In this document: positions 1-8,682 of the stretch, in pieces
Layout of the letters: each line of letters opens with the position of its first letter
Position numbering within the stretch: position 1 is the first letter of the stretch
NCBI RefSeq assembly: GCF_035195345.1
Contig: NZ_CP136574.1
Location: forward strand, 2,037,871-2,101,870
DNA length: 64,000 bases
From: Flavobacterium sp.
GTDB lineage: Bacteria; Bacteroidota; Bacteroidia; Flavobacteriales; Flavobacteriaceae
Direction of reading: 5' to 3'
Made by a program: the position numbers and the translations under genes
The notes under the pieces: generated by a model
What the model was told of the DNA's origin: nothing
The model's database searches: none
The model's input: only the letters and a program-made list of their open reading frames with translations

Positions 1-683
1 TTAGAAGCTCTTGAACCGTAAATTGCAGTTGCAGACGCATCTTTTAAAACGGTAAAACTTTCTATATCATTTGGGTTAATTGAGGATAACACAGAAGTTG
101 ATCCTGCAGCACCTGAATTTGAAATAGGTAAGCCATCTATTACAATTAATGGGTCATTAGAGGCTAACAAAGAAGATCCTCCACGAATTCTTATTTCAGC
201 ACCAGAACCTGGAGCCCCGCCGCCAGTGTTAATGCTAACCCCAGCAACTTTACCATTTAATAAATTTTCAGCAGTTACAACTGTTCCTTTGTTAAAATCT
301 TTAGAACTTAAAGTGCTAACCGACCCAGTAGCATCTTTCTTTTTAACAGTTCCATAACCAATAACTAAAACATCTTTTAATTCTTTAGAATCTTCTTGTA
401 AAGTAATTGTAATGTTGTTTTGGTTGTTGAAAGTAATTTTTTGGTCTTTATAACCAATGTAAGAGATTGTGATTACATCTCCTGTTTTGATGTTTGAAAT
501 TGTAAATTTTCCATCAAAATCAGTAGTAGTGCCGTTTTTTGATCCTTCTACAATAATATTTGCGCCAGGTAGCGGACCAGAATTAGCCCCATCTAACACT
601 GTACCTTTTAATGTACTTTGTGCAAGAATACCTAAAGGCAATATTAATAAGAAAAATAACAGCTTTTTTTGCAGTGTTTTCAT
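1..683 (-). CDS. SusC/RagA-family TonB-dependent receptor, N-terminal part (runs off the window)
   Basis: Reading the minus strand from the ATG at 683-681 gives an open frame of 227 codons that leaves the window at base 1. It starts with a signal peptide (MKTLQKKLLFFLLILPLGILAQ), then a carboxypeptidase-D-like/CarboxypepD_reg domain with the motif FDGKFTISNI and ISYIGYK at about residues 25-100, then the start of the plug domain (VLVIGYGTVKK, GKVAGVSI, IRIRGGSSL, PLIVIDGLPI, LKDASATAIYGSRAS). These are classic features of SusC outer-membrane receptors that import oligosaccharides with a SusD lipoprotein. The neighbouring starch genes make maltodextrin the likely ligand (inference). The beta-barrel and any SusD partner lie outside the window. 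Confidence 0.95.
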   Translation of the reverse strand, partial: MKTLQKKLLFFLLILPLGILAQSTLKGTVLDGANSGPLPGANIIVEGSKNGTTTDFDGKFTISNIKTGDVITISYIGYKDQKITFNNQNNITITLQEDSKELKDVLVIGYGTVKKKDATGSVSTLSSKDFNKGTVVTAENLLNGKVAGVSINTGGGAPGSGAEIRIRGGSSLLASNDPLIVIDGLPISNSGAAGSTSVLSSINPNDIESFTVLKDASATAIYGSRAS

Positions 684-790
684 ACAAATTGTTTAGATTA
701 GATTGTTTTTAATAGCTTATAAATTCACTTCTAATGTTAAATTTATGTAAAAATTGTAATAAAAAAAATTTGGACTTGTGAAAAACCTTT

Positions 791-804
791 CGAAAACGTT
801 TTCG
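791..804. promoter_or_regulatory. LacI-family operator palindrome
   Basis: The perfect 14-bp palindrome CGAAAACGTTTTCG has the central AACGTT typical of LacI-family operators. It lies almost exactly midway between the divergent susC-like start (108 bp away) and the LacI-type regulator start (104 bp away). It is therefore the best candidate site for that regulator to control the receptor, itself, or both. Binding is inferred, not shown. Confidence 0.7.
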
Positions 805-907
805 TGTTGAAAACTTTATTGTTTTACTAGTGATTTCATCTAAAAATTACGATACTTAAAAAAAAATACCTACTTTTAAAACATATTAATATTTCGTATT
901 TTTCAAA

Positions 908-1930
908 ATGAGAAAAAAAGTTACACTAAAGCAGATTGCAAAAGAATTAGATGTCTCTATTTCAACAGTTTCTAAATCGTTAAGAGATAGTCATGAAATC
1001 AGTGAAGACACCCGATTAAAAGTTCAGGCATTTGCTAAACTTTACAATTACAAGCCGAACAACATTGCTTTAAGTTTAAAAAATAAAAAAACGAAAACAA
1101 TAGGAATTATTATTCCTGAAATTGTACATCATTTTTTTGCAACTGTAATTAGCGGAATTGAGCAAGTAGCTAATGAAAATGGCTATAATGTTATTGTTTG
1201 TTTGTCAGATGAGTCATTTGATAAAGAGGTGATAAATATGGAGTTGTTAGCAAATGGAAGCACGGATGGTTTCATCATGTCATTGTCTAAAGAAACCCAA
1301 CAAAAAAAGGATTTTCATCATATACAAGAAATAATTAGCCAAGGGATGCCTGTGGTTATGTTTGATAGAATTACCAATGATGTTTTTTGTGATAAAGTTA
1401 TTATTGATGATCAAGAAGCCGCTTCTAATGCGGTACAGTTTTTAATTAATAGTGGTTTTAATAAAATAGGATTAATCACGACAGTAGATTATGTTAGTGT
1501 AGGAAAATTAAGAACTGACGGATACAAAAAAGCATTACTTGCAAATAACATTCAAATAAACGAGGATTTAATTGTTAAAATTGAGGATATTGATAATTGT
1601 TCTGTCAAAATAGAAAACCTTATAAAAAATATAAAATGTGATGCTATTTTTGCAGTGAACGAATTATTTGCAGTTACAGCTATCAAAATTGCGGCAAAAA
1701 ATAATTTAAAAGTTCCTGATGATATTTCAATAATTGGTTTTACAGACGGAATTATTTCTCAATTTTCTACACCTAGTATATCAACCGTGAGTCAAAATGG
1801 TATAAAAATGGGAAGAAAAGCAGCACAAATGCTAATTGATCGTTTGGAATTAGAAGATGAAGAAGACGAACAATACAAAACAGAAATTATTGAAACTAAT
1901 TTGATTATTAGAGAATCTACGAAATCGTAA
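908..1930 (+). CDS. LacI-family transcriptional regulator (maltodextrin/sus-type locus)
   Basis: The 340-residue protein has an N-terminal LacI helix-turn-helix (VTLKQIAKELDVSISTVSKS, about residues 5-24) followed by the hinge region NIALSLKNKKTKTIGIIIPE and a periplasmic-binding-protein-like effector domain to the C terminus (IGFTDGIISQFSTPSISTVSQN near residue 275-300). Length and domain order are standard for the family. It is divergent from the SusC-like gene and upstream of maltose catabolic genes, so it probably senses a maltodextrin-derived sugar. Bacteroides regulates its sus locus with an unrelated SusR; a LacI-type control is common in flavobacteria (general knowledge). The ATG at 908 is preceded by an AT-rich leader. 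Confidence 0.92.
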   Translation: MRKKVTLKQIAKELDVSISTVSKSLRDSHEISEDTRLKVQAFAKLYNYKPNNIALSLKNKKTKTIGIIIPEIVHHFFATVISGIEQVANENGYNVIVCLSDESFDKEVINMELLANGSTDGFIMSLSKETQQKKDFHHIQEIISQGMPVVMFDRITNDVFCDKVIIDDQEAASNAVQFLINSGFNKIGLITTVDYVSVGKLRTDGYKKALLANNIQINEDLIVKIEDIDNCSVKIENLIKNIKCDAIFAVNELFAVTAIKIAAKNNLKVPDDISIIGFTDGIISQFSTPSISTVSQNGIKMGRKAAQMLIDRLELEDEEDEQYKTEIIETNLIIRESTKS

Positions 1931-1947
1931 TAGTTGTATTTAAGTAA

Positions 1948-1980
1948 TTATAAATCAATAATTTATAAATTTATTTTTTA
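1948..1980 (+). terminator. weak AT-only hairpin after the LacI-type gene
   Basis: Arms TTATAAAT (1948-1955) and ATTTATAA (1961-1968) flank a 5-nt loop and are followed by a T-rich stretch ending in TTTTTT. All stem pairs are A-T, so it would be a weak terminator at best. Confidence 0.3.
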
Positions 1981-2035
1981 AACTTTTGATAATTTTATTT
2001 TAAATAAATAGGATTATTTATTCAAAATTTACTTT

Positions 2036-2043
2036 TATATTTG
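2036..2043 (+). promoter_or_regulatory. putative -7 box for the maltose operon
   Basis: TATATTTG matches the Bacteroidota -7 consensus TAnnTTTG and lies 85 bp upstream of the MFS transporter start. No convincing -33 TTTG is visible at the expected spacing, so the call rests on the -7 box alone. A start here would give a leader of about 80 nt carrying the inverted repeats at 2087-2129. Confidence 0.45.
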
Positions 2044-2086
2044 TGATATCAAAGCTTATAATTTCACTTCTAAACACATAAGTTTT

Positions 2087-2129
2087 GATAAGCAAAGTGC
2101 TTATCGTATTTTAATTTAAATTACGATAA
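2087..2129 (+). promoter_or_regulatory. two overlapping inverted repeats in the leader of the maltose operon
   Basis: GATAAGCA (2087-2094) pairs with TGCTTATC (2098-2105) over a 3-nt loop. TTATCGTA (2101-2108) pairs with TACGATAA (2122-2129) over a 13-nt loop, and the second arm ends on the A of the start codon at 2129. Both use bases 2101-2105, so the two hairpins exclude each other. This could be an RNA switch, a DNA operator, or chance in AT-rich DNA. Confidence 0.35.
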
Positions 2130-3481
2130 TGGAAAAGCGTAAATTAGGTTTCTGGGAAATTTGGAACATGAGTTTCGGTTTCTTAGGGATACAGATGGGT
2201 TTTGCCCTACAAAATGCTAACGCTAGTAGAATTCTTCAGCTTTTTGGTGCAGATGTACATGAACTGTCTTGGTTTTGGATAATTGCACCCTTAATGGGTT
2301 TAATTGTACAGCCAATAATTGGACATTATAGTGATAACACTTGGTCTAGATTTGGAAGAAGAAAACCTTACTTTTTAGTAGGAGCACTTCTGGCTTCTAT
2401 TGGTTTGATTTTAATGCCACAAGCCGAAATTTTCATTGCATTTATGCCCGCTTTATGGGTTGGAGCAGGAATGTTGATGATAATGGATGCCTCTTTTAAT
2501 ATAGCTATGGAACCTTTCCGTGCTTTAGTAGGAGACAATCTTAGAGCAGACCAACACACATTAGGATTCAGTATTCAAACTGCTTTAATTGGTATAGGTG
2601 CCGTAGTAGGATCATGGTTGCCTTATGTTTTAAATAAATGGTTTGGAATAAGTAATTTACCTACAGAAGCATCTGCTATTCCCTTAAATTTAATTTATTC
2701 TTTTGTTATTGGAGCACTAATTTTAGTAGCATCTATTTTAGTAACTATTTTTACGACTAAAGAATATTCTCCAAATGAATTGTCTCAATTTAGGGATGAA
2801 AAAGAGCATTTAGCCGCTGTAAATCAAGAAGAAAAGGAAGCCAAATTATCGGATATTTTTTCGGATTTTGCTAAAATGCCCGAAACAATGCGTCAATTAA
2901 GTTGGGTGCAATTTTTTTCTTGGTTTGGATTATTTGGAATGTGGGTTTTTACAACACCAGCTATTGCACAACATATTTATGGTTTATCTGTTGGAGATAC
3001 TAAAAGTCCAGAATTTCAGTCTGCAGGAGATTGGGTAGGAATTATTTTTGGGGCGTATAATGCAGTTTCTGCCGTTGTTGCTTTTGCATTGCCTTACATT
3101 GCTAAACAAATTGGACGTAGAAAAACACATGCTTTATCATTAGTGCTTGGAGGAATCGGTTTAATTTCAATGTATTTTATGCCAAACAAAGAATCTTTGA
3201 TTTTTTCAATGGTCTTGGTTGGATTTGCTTGGGCAAGTATTTTAGCCATGCCTTACGCTATTCTAGCAGGTTCTATTCAGCCTAAAAAAATGGGGGTTTA
3301 CATGGGGATTTTTAATTTCTTTATTGTAATTCCACAAATTATTAATGCTTTAATCGGTGGACTATTAGTTAAATATGTCTATAACGACCATGCAATTTTT
3401 GCGATTGTAATGAGCGGAATTAGTTTTATTGTGGCTGCTGTATTAGTGTTAAAAGTAAAAGATCAAAAAGACAGTAAATAA
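2129..3481 (+). CDS. MFS sugar transporter (maltose/oligosaccharide importer, SLC45/GPH-like)
   Basis: This 450-residue polytopic membrane protein has about twelve hydrophobic segments in two halves separated by a charged loop near residues 215-250 (DEKEHLAAVNQEEKEAKLSD). The first half carries the MFS signature GHYSDNTWSRFGRRKPYF and the second the related RRK motif at IAKQIGRRKTHAL. The N terminus KLGFWEIWNMSFGFLGIQMGFALQNANASRI is typical of the Bacteroidota maltose-type MFS carriers beside maltose phosphorylase. It likely moves maltose or short maltodextrins across the inner membrane. Its stop overlaps the next start (TAATG), so it is translationally coupled to the beta-phosphoglucomutase gene. 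Confidence 0.9.
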   Translation: MEKRKLGFWEIWNMSFGFLGIQMGFALQNANASRILQLFGADVHELSWFWIIAPLMGLIVQPIIGHYSDNTWSRFGRRKPYFLVGALLASIGLILMPQAEIFIAFMPALWVGAGMLMIMDASFNIAMEPFRALVGDNLRADQHTLGFSIQTALIGIGAVVGSWLPYVLNKWFGISNLPTEASAIPLNLIYSFVIGALILVASILVTIFTTKEYSPNELSQFRDEKEHLAAVNQEEKEAKLSDIFSDFAKMPETMRQLSWVQFFSWFGLFGMWVFTTPAIAQHIYGLSVGDTKSPEFQSAGDWVGIIFGAYNAVSAVVAFALPYIAKQIGRRKTHALSLVLGGIGLISMYFMPNKESLIFSMVLVGFAWASILAMPYAILAGSIQPKKMGVYMGIFNFFIVIPQIINALIGGLLVKYVYNDHAIFAIVMSGISFIVAAVLVLKVKDQKDSK

Positions 3482-4131
3482 TGAAAAAAGCATTCATATT
3501 CGACCTAGATGGTGTAATCGTTGACACTGCTAAATATCATTTTTTAGCGTGGCAAAAATTGGCCAATCAATTAGGAATCGAATTTACGCACGAACACAAC
3601 GAAGGATTAAAAGGCGTAAGCCGTGTTTGTTCTCTAGACATTATTTTAGAATTGGGAAACATCCAAGCTACTCAAGAGGACAAAAACCAATGGTTGGTTC
3701 AAAAAAATGAAGAATACCTTTCCTATTTAGTAGACATGGACGAAAGTGAAATTCTTCCAGGTGTACTAAAAGTATTGGAATATCTGAAAAGTAAAAACCA
3801 ATACATTGCTTTGGGTTCAGCAAGTAAAAATGCGCGTCCCATTTTAGAAAAAACCAATATCATGCACTTTTTTGATGCTATTGTGGACGGAAATGACGTT
3901 TCAAACGCAAAACCAGACCCAGAAGTGTTTTTAAGAGCAGCGCAATTGGTAGGTGTAACTAATGAAAATGCTATCGTTTTTGAAGATTCGGTAGCCGGAA
4001 TTCAGGCAGCTAATATTGCTAACATGATAAGTGTAGGAATCGGAGATGCATCCGTTTTACATGAAGCAAAGTACAATTTTATAGATTTCACCTTTATAGA
4101 TGAAGCCTTTTTATCTCAATTAATTAGTTGA
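3481..4131 (+). CDS. pgmB: beta-phosphoglucomutase (HAD family)
   Basis: The 216-residue protein begins with the HAD motif FDLDGVIVD (Asp8 nucleophile, Asp10 acid/base) and continues with the beta-PGM cap region (AWQKLANQLGIEF, LKGVSR). HAD motif II is at LGSASKNA, motif III at NAKPDPEVF, and motif IV at VFEDSVAGIQAA. It should convert beta-glucose-1-phosphate, made by the GH65 phosphorylase of the next gene, to glucose-6-phosphate in the cytoplasm. The start overlaps the transporter stop. Length and motifs are complete. Confidence 0.95.
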   Translation: MKKAFIFDLDGVIVDTAKYHFLAWQKLANQLGIEFTHEHNEGLKGVSRVCSLDIILELGNIQATQEDKNQWLVQKNEEYLSYLVDMDESEILPGVLKVLEYLKSKNQYIALGSASKNARPILEKTNIMHFFDAIVDGNDVSNAKPDPEVFLRAAQLVGVTNENAIVFEDSVAGIQAANIANMISVGIGDASVLHEAKYNFIDFTFIDEAFLSQLIS

Positions 4132-4138
4132 AAAATTG

Positions 4139-4170
4139 ACTAATTGACACATTAACTAATTGACATATTA
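4139..4170. repeat. 16-bp tandem direct repeat in the pgmB-mapA gap
   Basis: ACTAATTGACACATTA (4139-4154) is followed directly by ACTAATTGACATATTA (4155-4170), with one mismatch. It fills most of the short gap between the two genes, just before the maltose phosphorylase start. Its function is unknown. Confidence 0.8.
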
Positions 4171-4175
4171 CAAAA

Positions 4176-6461
4176 ATGAATCAAGATTATATACAACCCG
4201 ACAATTGGTCGATTATTGAAGAAGGATTTGATGCAGAGCGAGTTAAATCTTCTGAGAGTTTATTTAGTATCGGAAACGGTGCTATGGGGCAACGCGCTAA
4301 TTTTGAAGAATACTATTCTGGTAAAACGTTTCAAGGAAGCTACATTGCTGGAATTTACTATCCCGATAAAACAAAAGTAGGCTGGTGGAAAAACGGTTAT
4401 CCCGAATATTTCGCAAAAGTACTAAACGCACCCAACTGGATTGGAATTGATATTGAAATCAATAGCGAAAATTTAGATTTAGCCAAATGTCAATCGGTTT
4501 CTAATTTCCGTCGTGAGTTGAATATGAAAGAAGGAATTTATTACCGTTCTTTCAATGCAACTTTAGCAAACGGAACCGAAATCGCTGTAAAAGTACAGCG
4601 TTTCTTATCGCTAGAATTGGACGAAGTAGGGGTTATCAATTACGAAATCACGACTTTAAACTCAGATGCAAAAATTGTTTTCAAACCTTATGTTGATGCG
4701 GGAGTTCATAACGAAGATGCCAATTGGGAAGAAAAATTTTGGGAACCAATTAGCGTAAAGCATTCGGTTAATGAAGCTTTTGTAACTGCAAGAACTTTCA
4801 AAACGCATTTCACAGCAACCACTTTTATGCAAAATAGTATTTTGTTGGAAGGTTCAAATTTGAGTGTGGCGCCAGTGAGCGTTCAAGAAACTAAGGAAAA
4901 AATTCAGTTTTCTTATGAAGTTGCCGTTACTAAAGGGCAAACTACTATGATTCAAAAAATGGGTGGTTACACCGTTTCTATGAATCATGAAAACACAATT
5001 ATAGGTGCCAAAAACAGCATCGTCAAAGCACTAGAAATAGGTGTTTCACAATTAACCGAAAACCAAAAACAAGCTTGGGGAAAAATTTGGGAAATGAGCG
5101 ATATTACCATTGATGGCGATGTAAAAGCACAACAAGGAATTCGTTTCAATATTTTCCAATTAAATCAAACTTATTTAGGAAAAGATTCAAGATTAAATAT
5201 TGGTCCAAAAGGATTTACTGGAGAAAAATACGGAGGTTCTACTTATTGGGACACAGAAGCCTATTGTATTCCATTTTATATGGCAACAAAAGACCAACAA
5301 GTTGCCCGAAATTTATTAGCCTATCGATACAACCAATTGGACAAAGCCATCGAAAATGCTGAAAAATTAGGTTTCAAAAATGGAGCTGCTTTGTATCCAA
5401 TGGTAACCATGAACGGAGAAGAATGTCACAATGAATGGGAAATTACTTTCGAGGAAATTCATAGAAATGGGGCCATCGCTTTTGCTATTTATAACTACTA
5501 CAGATTCACAGGTGATTATTCGTATATTCCAGAAAAAGGCTTAGAAGTTTTAATTGGAATTGCCCGTTTTTGGCATCAAAGAGCGACCTTTTCAACCCAC
5601 AGAAATCAATATGTGATTTTAGGAGTTACAGGTCCAAATGAATATGAAAACAACGTAAATAATAATTTCTACACTAATTATATTGCGAAATGGTGTATTG
5701 ATTATGCGATAGAGCAAATTCAAAGAATAGAAGTAGAATATACATCGGATTACACGCGAATCATGAATAAAGTGAAATTATCACAAGCCGAAATTTCAGA
5801 AATGAAAAAAGTCGCAGATAATATGTATTTCCCTTATTCAGAAGAACATGGTGTGTATTTACAACAAGATGGTTTCTTAGATAAAGAATTAATCACGGTA
5901 GCTAATTTAGATAAATCGCAACGACCAATTAATCAAAAATGGTCTTGGGACAGAATTTTACGTTCGCCTTACATCAAACAAGCCGATACCTTACAAGGAT
6001 TCTATTTCTTCGAAGATCATTTTACCAAAGACCAATTAGAAAAACATTTTGATTTTTACGAACCATTTACGGTGCATGAAAGTTCACTTTCACCTTGTGT
6101 GCATTCCATTCAAGCAGCTGTTTTGGGTAGAATGGAACAAGCATATACATTTTATTTAAGAACTTCACGTTTAGATTTAGACGATTACAACAAAGAAGTG
6201 GAAGAAGGTTTACACATTACTTCTATGGCGGGAACTTGGATGAGCATTGTGGAAGGATTTGGTGGAATGCGCGTTAGAAATAACCAATTGCATTTTGAAC
6301 CAAAAATTCCAACTCAATGGAACGGCTATTCTTTTAAAGTGAATTTCAGAAATGCTATTGTTAAAGTAGAAGTGAATCAACAAGGTACAAACGTTTGCAT
6401 TGAAGGAAATTCAGACGTTGAAGTGTTTGTAAACGGAGAATCGCAACTAATTAAAAATTAA
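4176..6461 (+). CDS. maltose phosphorylase / GH65 family protein
   Basis: At 761 residues this is full length for GH65 inverting phosphorylases. The N-terminal super-sandwich domain starts with the family hallmark ESLFSIGNGAMGQRANFEEYY. The (alpha/alpha)6 barrel contains GPKGFTGEKYGGSTYWDTEAY and the catalytic-acid region NGEECHNEWEITFEEIHR, with the acid expected at Glu426 or Glu427. The C terminus has the usual small beta-sheet cap. It should split maltose with phosphate into glucose and beta-glucose-1-phosphate in the cytoplasm (no signal peptide). The upstream beta-PGM gene favours maltose as substrate, although GH65 also covers trehalose, kojibiose and nigerose phosphorylases. Confidence 0.92.
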   Translation: MNQDYIQPDNWSIIEEGFDAERVKSSESLFSIGNGAMGQRANFEEYYSGKTFQGSYIAGIYYPDKTKVGWWKNGYPEYFAKVLNAPNWIGIDIEINSENLDLAKCQSVSNFRRELNMKEGIYYRSFNATLANGTEIAVKVQRFLSLELDEVGVINYEITTLNSDAKIVFKPYVDAGVHNEDANWEEKFWEPISVKHSVNEAFVTARTFKTHFTATTFMQNSILLEGSNLSVAPVSVQETKEKIQFSYEVAVTKGQTTMIQKMGGYTVSMNHENTIIGAKNSIVKALEIGVSQLTENQKQAWGKIWEMSDITIDGDVKAQQGIRFNIFQLNQTYLGKDSRLNIGPKGFTGEKYGGSTYWDTEAYCIPFYMATKDQQVARNLLAYRYNQLDKAIENAEKLGFKNGAALYPMVTMNGEECHNEWEITFEEIHRNGAIAFAIYNYYRFTGDYSYIPEKGLEVLIGIARFWHQRATFSTHRNQYVILGVTGPNEYENNVNNNFYTNYIAKWCIDYAIEQIQRIEVEYTSDYTRIMNKVKLSQAEISEMKKVADNMYFPYSEEHGVYLQQDGFLDKELITVANLDKSQRPINQKWSWDRILRSPYIKQADTLQGFYFFEDHFTKDQLEKHFDFYEPFTVHESSLSPCVHSIQAAVLGRMEQAYTFYLRTSRLDLDDYNKEVEEGLHITSMAGTWMSIVEGFGGMRVRNNQLHFEPKIPTQWNGYSFKVNFRNAIVKVEVNQQGTNVCIEGNSDVEVFVNGESQLIKN

Positions 6462-6464
6462 AAC

Positions 6465-6548
6465 ATGAAATCGCCATTAACAAAAAGTTTGCATAAGCAA
6501 ACACCTATGATAAAAAAGGCGATACCATATGTTACCGCTAAAAAATAA
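6465..6548 (+). CDS. candidate 27-residue basic small ORF in the mapA-susB gap
   Basis: An ATG 4 nt after the maltose phosphorylase stop opens a 27-codon frame (MKSPLTKSLHKQTPM..., ending ...VTAKK) that stops 11 nt before the GH97 start. It is lysine-rich with no acidic residue. The same stretch can fold: ATCGCC (6470-6475) pairs with GGCGAT (6518-6523), enclosing GTTTGC/GCAAAC at 6487-6502. It may be a small protein, a translated spacer, or only an mRNA structure; I do not recognise a family. Confidence 0.25.
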   Translation: MKSPLTKSLHKQTPMIKKAIPYVTAKK

Positions 6549-6559
6549 AATTTAAACAT

Positions 6560-8674
6560 ATGAAAAAATATTTTGTTTCAGTATTTGTGATGGTTTTTTC
6601 AATTTTTGGGATGAATGCTCAAGAATTAAAATCACCCAATGGAAATTTCAAAATGGTTTTCGCCATAGAAAATGATGGTACACCAACGTATCAACTTTTA
6701 ATGAAAAACAAAGAAATCATTAAAAAAAGTAAGTTAGGTTTAGAACTTCAAAAAGATAAAAAGTCGTTATTGAATGACTTTAAATTGATTAATGAAGTTC
6801 GAAATACCTTTGATGAAACATGGAAAACCGTTTGGGGAGAAGAAACCGAAATTCGTAACCATTACAACGAATTAGCACTAACACTGAAACAAAATGAAAC
6901 CGAAAGACAAGTTATTATTCGTTTTCGATTATTCAACGATGGTTTAGGTTTCCGTTACGAATTTCCAGAACAAAAAAACCTAACGTATTTTGTAGTTAAA
7001 GAAGAACGTACCGAGTTCGCTATGACAGGTGATCACACCGCATTCTGGATTCCGGGTGACTACGATACGCAAGAATATGATTTTACGGAAAGTAAATTAA
7101 CCGAAATTAGAAAGTTATTCCGTGGTGCTGTATCCGAAAATGCTTCTCAAAAACAATTTTCAGATACCGGAGTTCAAACGTCTTTGATGTTAAAAACCGC
7201 AGACGGAATTTATATCAACGTACACGAAGCTGCATTAATTAATTATTCTTGCATGCATTTGGATTTAGATGATAAAAATTTGATTTTTCAATCGCATTTA
7301 ACACCCGATGCTAAAGGGAATAAAGGACATTTACAAGCACCATGTGTTTCGCCTTGGAGAACGATAATTGCAAGTGCTGATGCACGTGATATTTTAGCAT
7401 CTCGAATGACATTGAACTTAAATGAACCATGTAAAATCGAAGATACTTCTTGGATAAAACCTGTAAAATATATCGGTGTTTGGTGGGAAATGATTACTGG
7501 AAAAAGCTCTTGGGCGTACACAGATGAAATTCCATCCGTACAATTAGGAATCACCGATTTTACTAAAGCTAAACCAAACGGTAAACACGCAGCCAATACC
7601 AAACACGTAAAAGAATATATCGATTTTGCTGCTAAACATGGTTTCGATGCGGTTTTAGTAGAAGGTTGGAACGAAGGTTGGGAAGATTGGTTCGGTCACG
7701 AAAAAGATTATGTATTTGATTTCGTATCACCTTATCCTGATTTTAATGTGAAAGGAATTCACGAATATGCGAAATCAAAAGGCGTAAAAATGATTATGCA
7801 TCACGAAACTTCTGGTTCAACAAGAAATTATGAGCGTCATTTAGATAAAGCATTTCAATTTATGAATGACAATGGTTATGAGGCGGCTAAAACAGGTTAT
7901 GTTGGAAATATTTTACCTTTAGGCGAACATCATTACAGCCAATCGATTTTAAATCATTATCAATATGTTATTGAAAAAGCAGTCGATTACAAAATCATGA
8001 TTAATGCGCATGAAGCCGTTCGTCCTACAGGAATTTGTAGAACTTATCCAAACATGATTGGAAACGAATCAGCTCGTGGAACAGAGTTTCAAGCGTTTGG
8101 TGGTTCAAAAGCGAATCATACTACTTTGTTGCCTTTCACACGTTTATTAGGTGGTCCAATGGATTACACTCCAGGTGTTTTTGAAATGGATATCGCAAAA
8201 TTGAATCCAAACAACAATTCACAGGTCAATACAACATTAGCGAATCAATTAGGATTGTATGTGGTAATGTATTCGCCGCTTCAAATGGCTGCCGATTTAC
8301 CAGAAAACTACAACCGTTTCTTAGATGCGTTCCAATTTATCAAGGATGTTCCCGTAGAATGGGCTAATTCAAAATATGTAGAAGCAGAACCTGGTTATTT
8401 CATTACAATCGCTCGAAAAGATAAAAATTCTAGCAATTGGTTTGTTGGAAATTCAAACGGATACAATGCTAGAACGTCCACTATTACTTTAGATTTCTTA
8501 GAAAAAGGAAAAAAATACGAAGCCACTATATATGCGGATGCTGCCGATGCGGATTATAAAACTAATCCACAAGCATACAAAATTTCAAAACAAAAGGTAA
8601 CCAATAAAACTAAATTGCAATTGAGAACGGCAGCAGGTGGTGGCTATGCTATTAGTATTGTTGAGGTTAAATAA
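6560..8674 (+). CDS. GH97 alpha-glucosidase (SusB-like)
   Basis: The 704-residue protein has a signal peptide (MKKYFVSVFVMVFSIFGMNAQ) and the three GH97 parts: an N-terminal beta-sandwich (about 22-285), a central TIM barrel (about 290-590) and a C-terminal beta-domain. Typical motifs are TAFWIPGDYDTQEYDF, VEGWNEGWEDW, MHHETSG, NAHEAVRPTG (Glu485) and NESARGTEF (Glu503, Glu509). Glutamates at the catalytic-base positions point to the inverting SusB type rather than the retaining alpha-galactosidase type, which has aspartate there. It probably releases glucose from maltodextrins in the periplasm. It sits 11 nt after a candidate small ORF and 8 nt before the GH13 gene. Confidence 0.93.
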   Translation: MKKYFVSVFVMVFSIFGMNAQELKSPNGNFKMVFAIENDGTPTYQLLMKNKEIIKKSKLGLELQKDKKSLLNDFKLINEVRNTFDETWKTVWGEETEIRNHYNELALTLKQNETERQVIIRFRLFNDGLGFRYEFPEQKNLTYFVVKEERTEFAMTGDHTAFWIPGDYDTQEYDFTESKLTEIRKLFRGAVSENASQKQFSDTGVQTSLMLKTADGIYINVHEAALINYSCMHLDLDDKNLIFQSHLTPDAKGNKGHLQAPCVSPWRTIIASADARDILASRMTLNLNEPCKIEDTSWIKPVKYIGVWWEMITGKSSWAYTDEIPSVQLGITDFTKAKPNGKHAANTKHVKEYIDFAAKHGFDAVLVEGWNEGWEDWFGHEKDYVFDFVSPYPDFNVKGIHEYAKSKGVKMIMHHETSGSTRNYERHLDKAFQFMNDNGYEAAKTGYVGNILPLGEHHYSQSILNHYQYVIEKAVDYKIMINAHEAVRPTGICRTYPNMIGNESARGTEFQAFGGSKANHTTLLPFTRLLGGPMDYTPGVFEMDIAKLNPNNNSQVNTTLANQLGLYVVMYSPLQMAADLPENYNRFLDAFQFIKDVPVEWANSKYVEAEPGYFITIARKDKNSSNWFVGNSNGYNARTSTITLDFLEKGKKYEATIYADAADADYKTNPQAYKISKQKVTNKTKLQLRTAAGGGYAISIVEVK

Positions 8675-8682
8675 TAAAAGCT

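Noticed and set aside
7288..7602. Long open frame on the minus strand inside the GH97 gene
   Set aside because: It lies fully antisense to a well-supported gene, has no family motif, and such shadow frames are common in AT-rich coding DNA.
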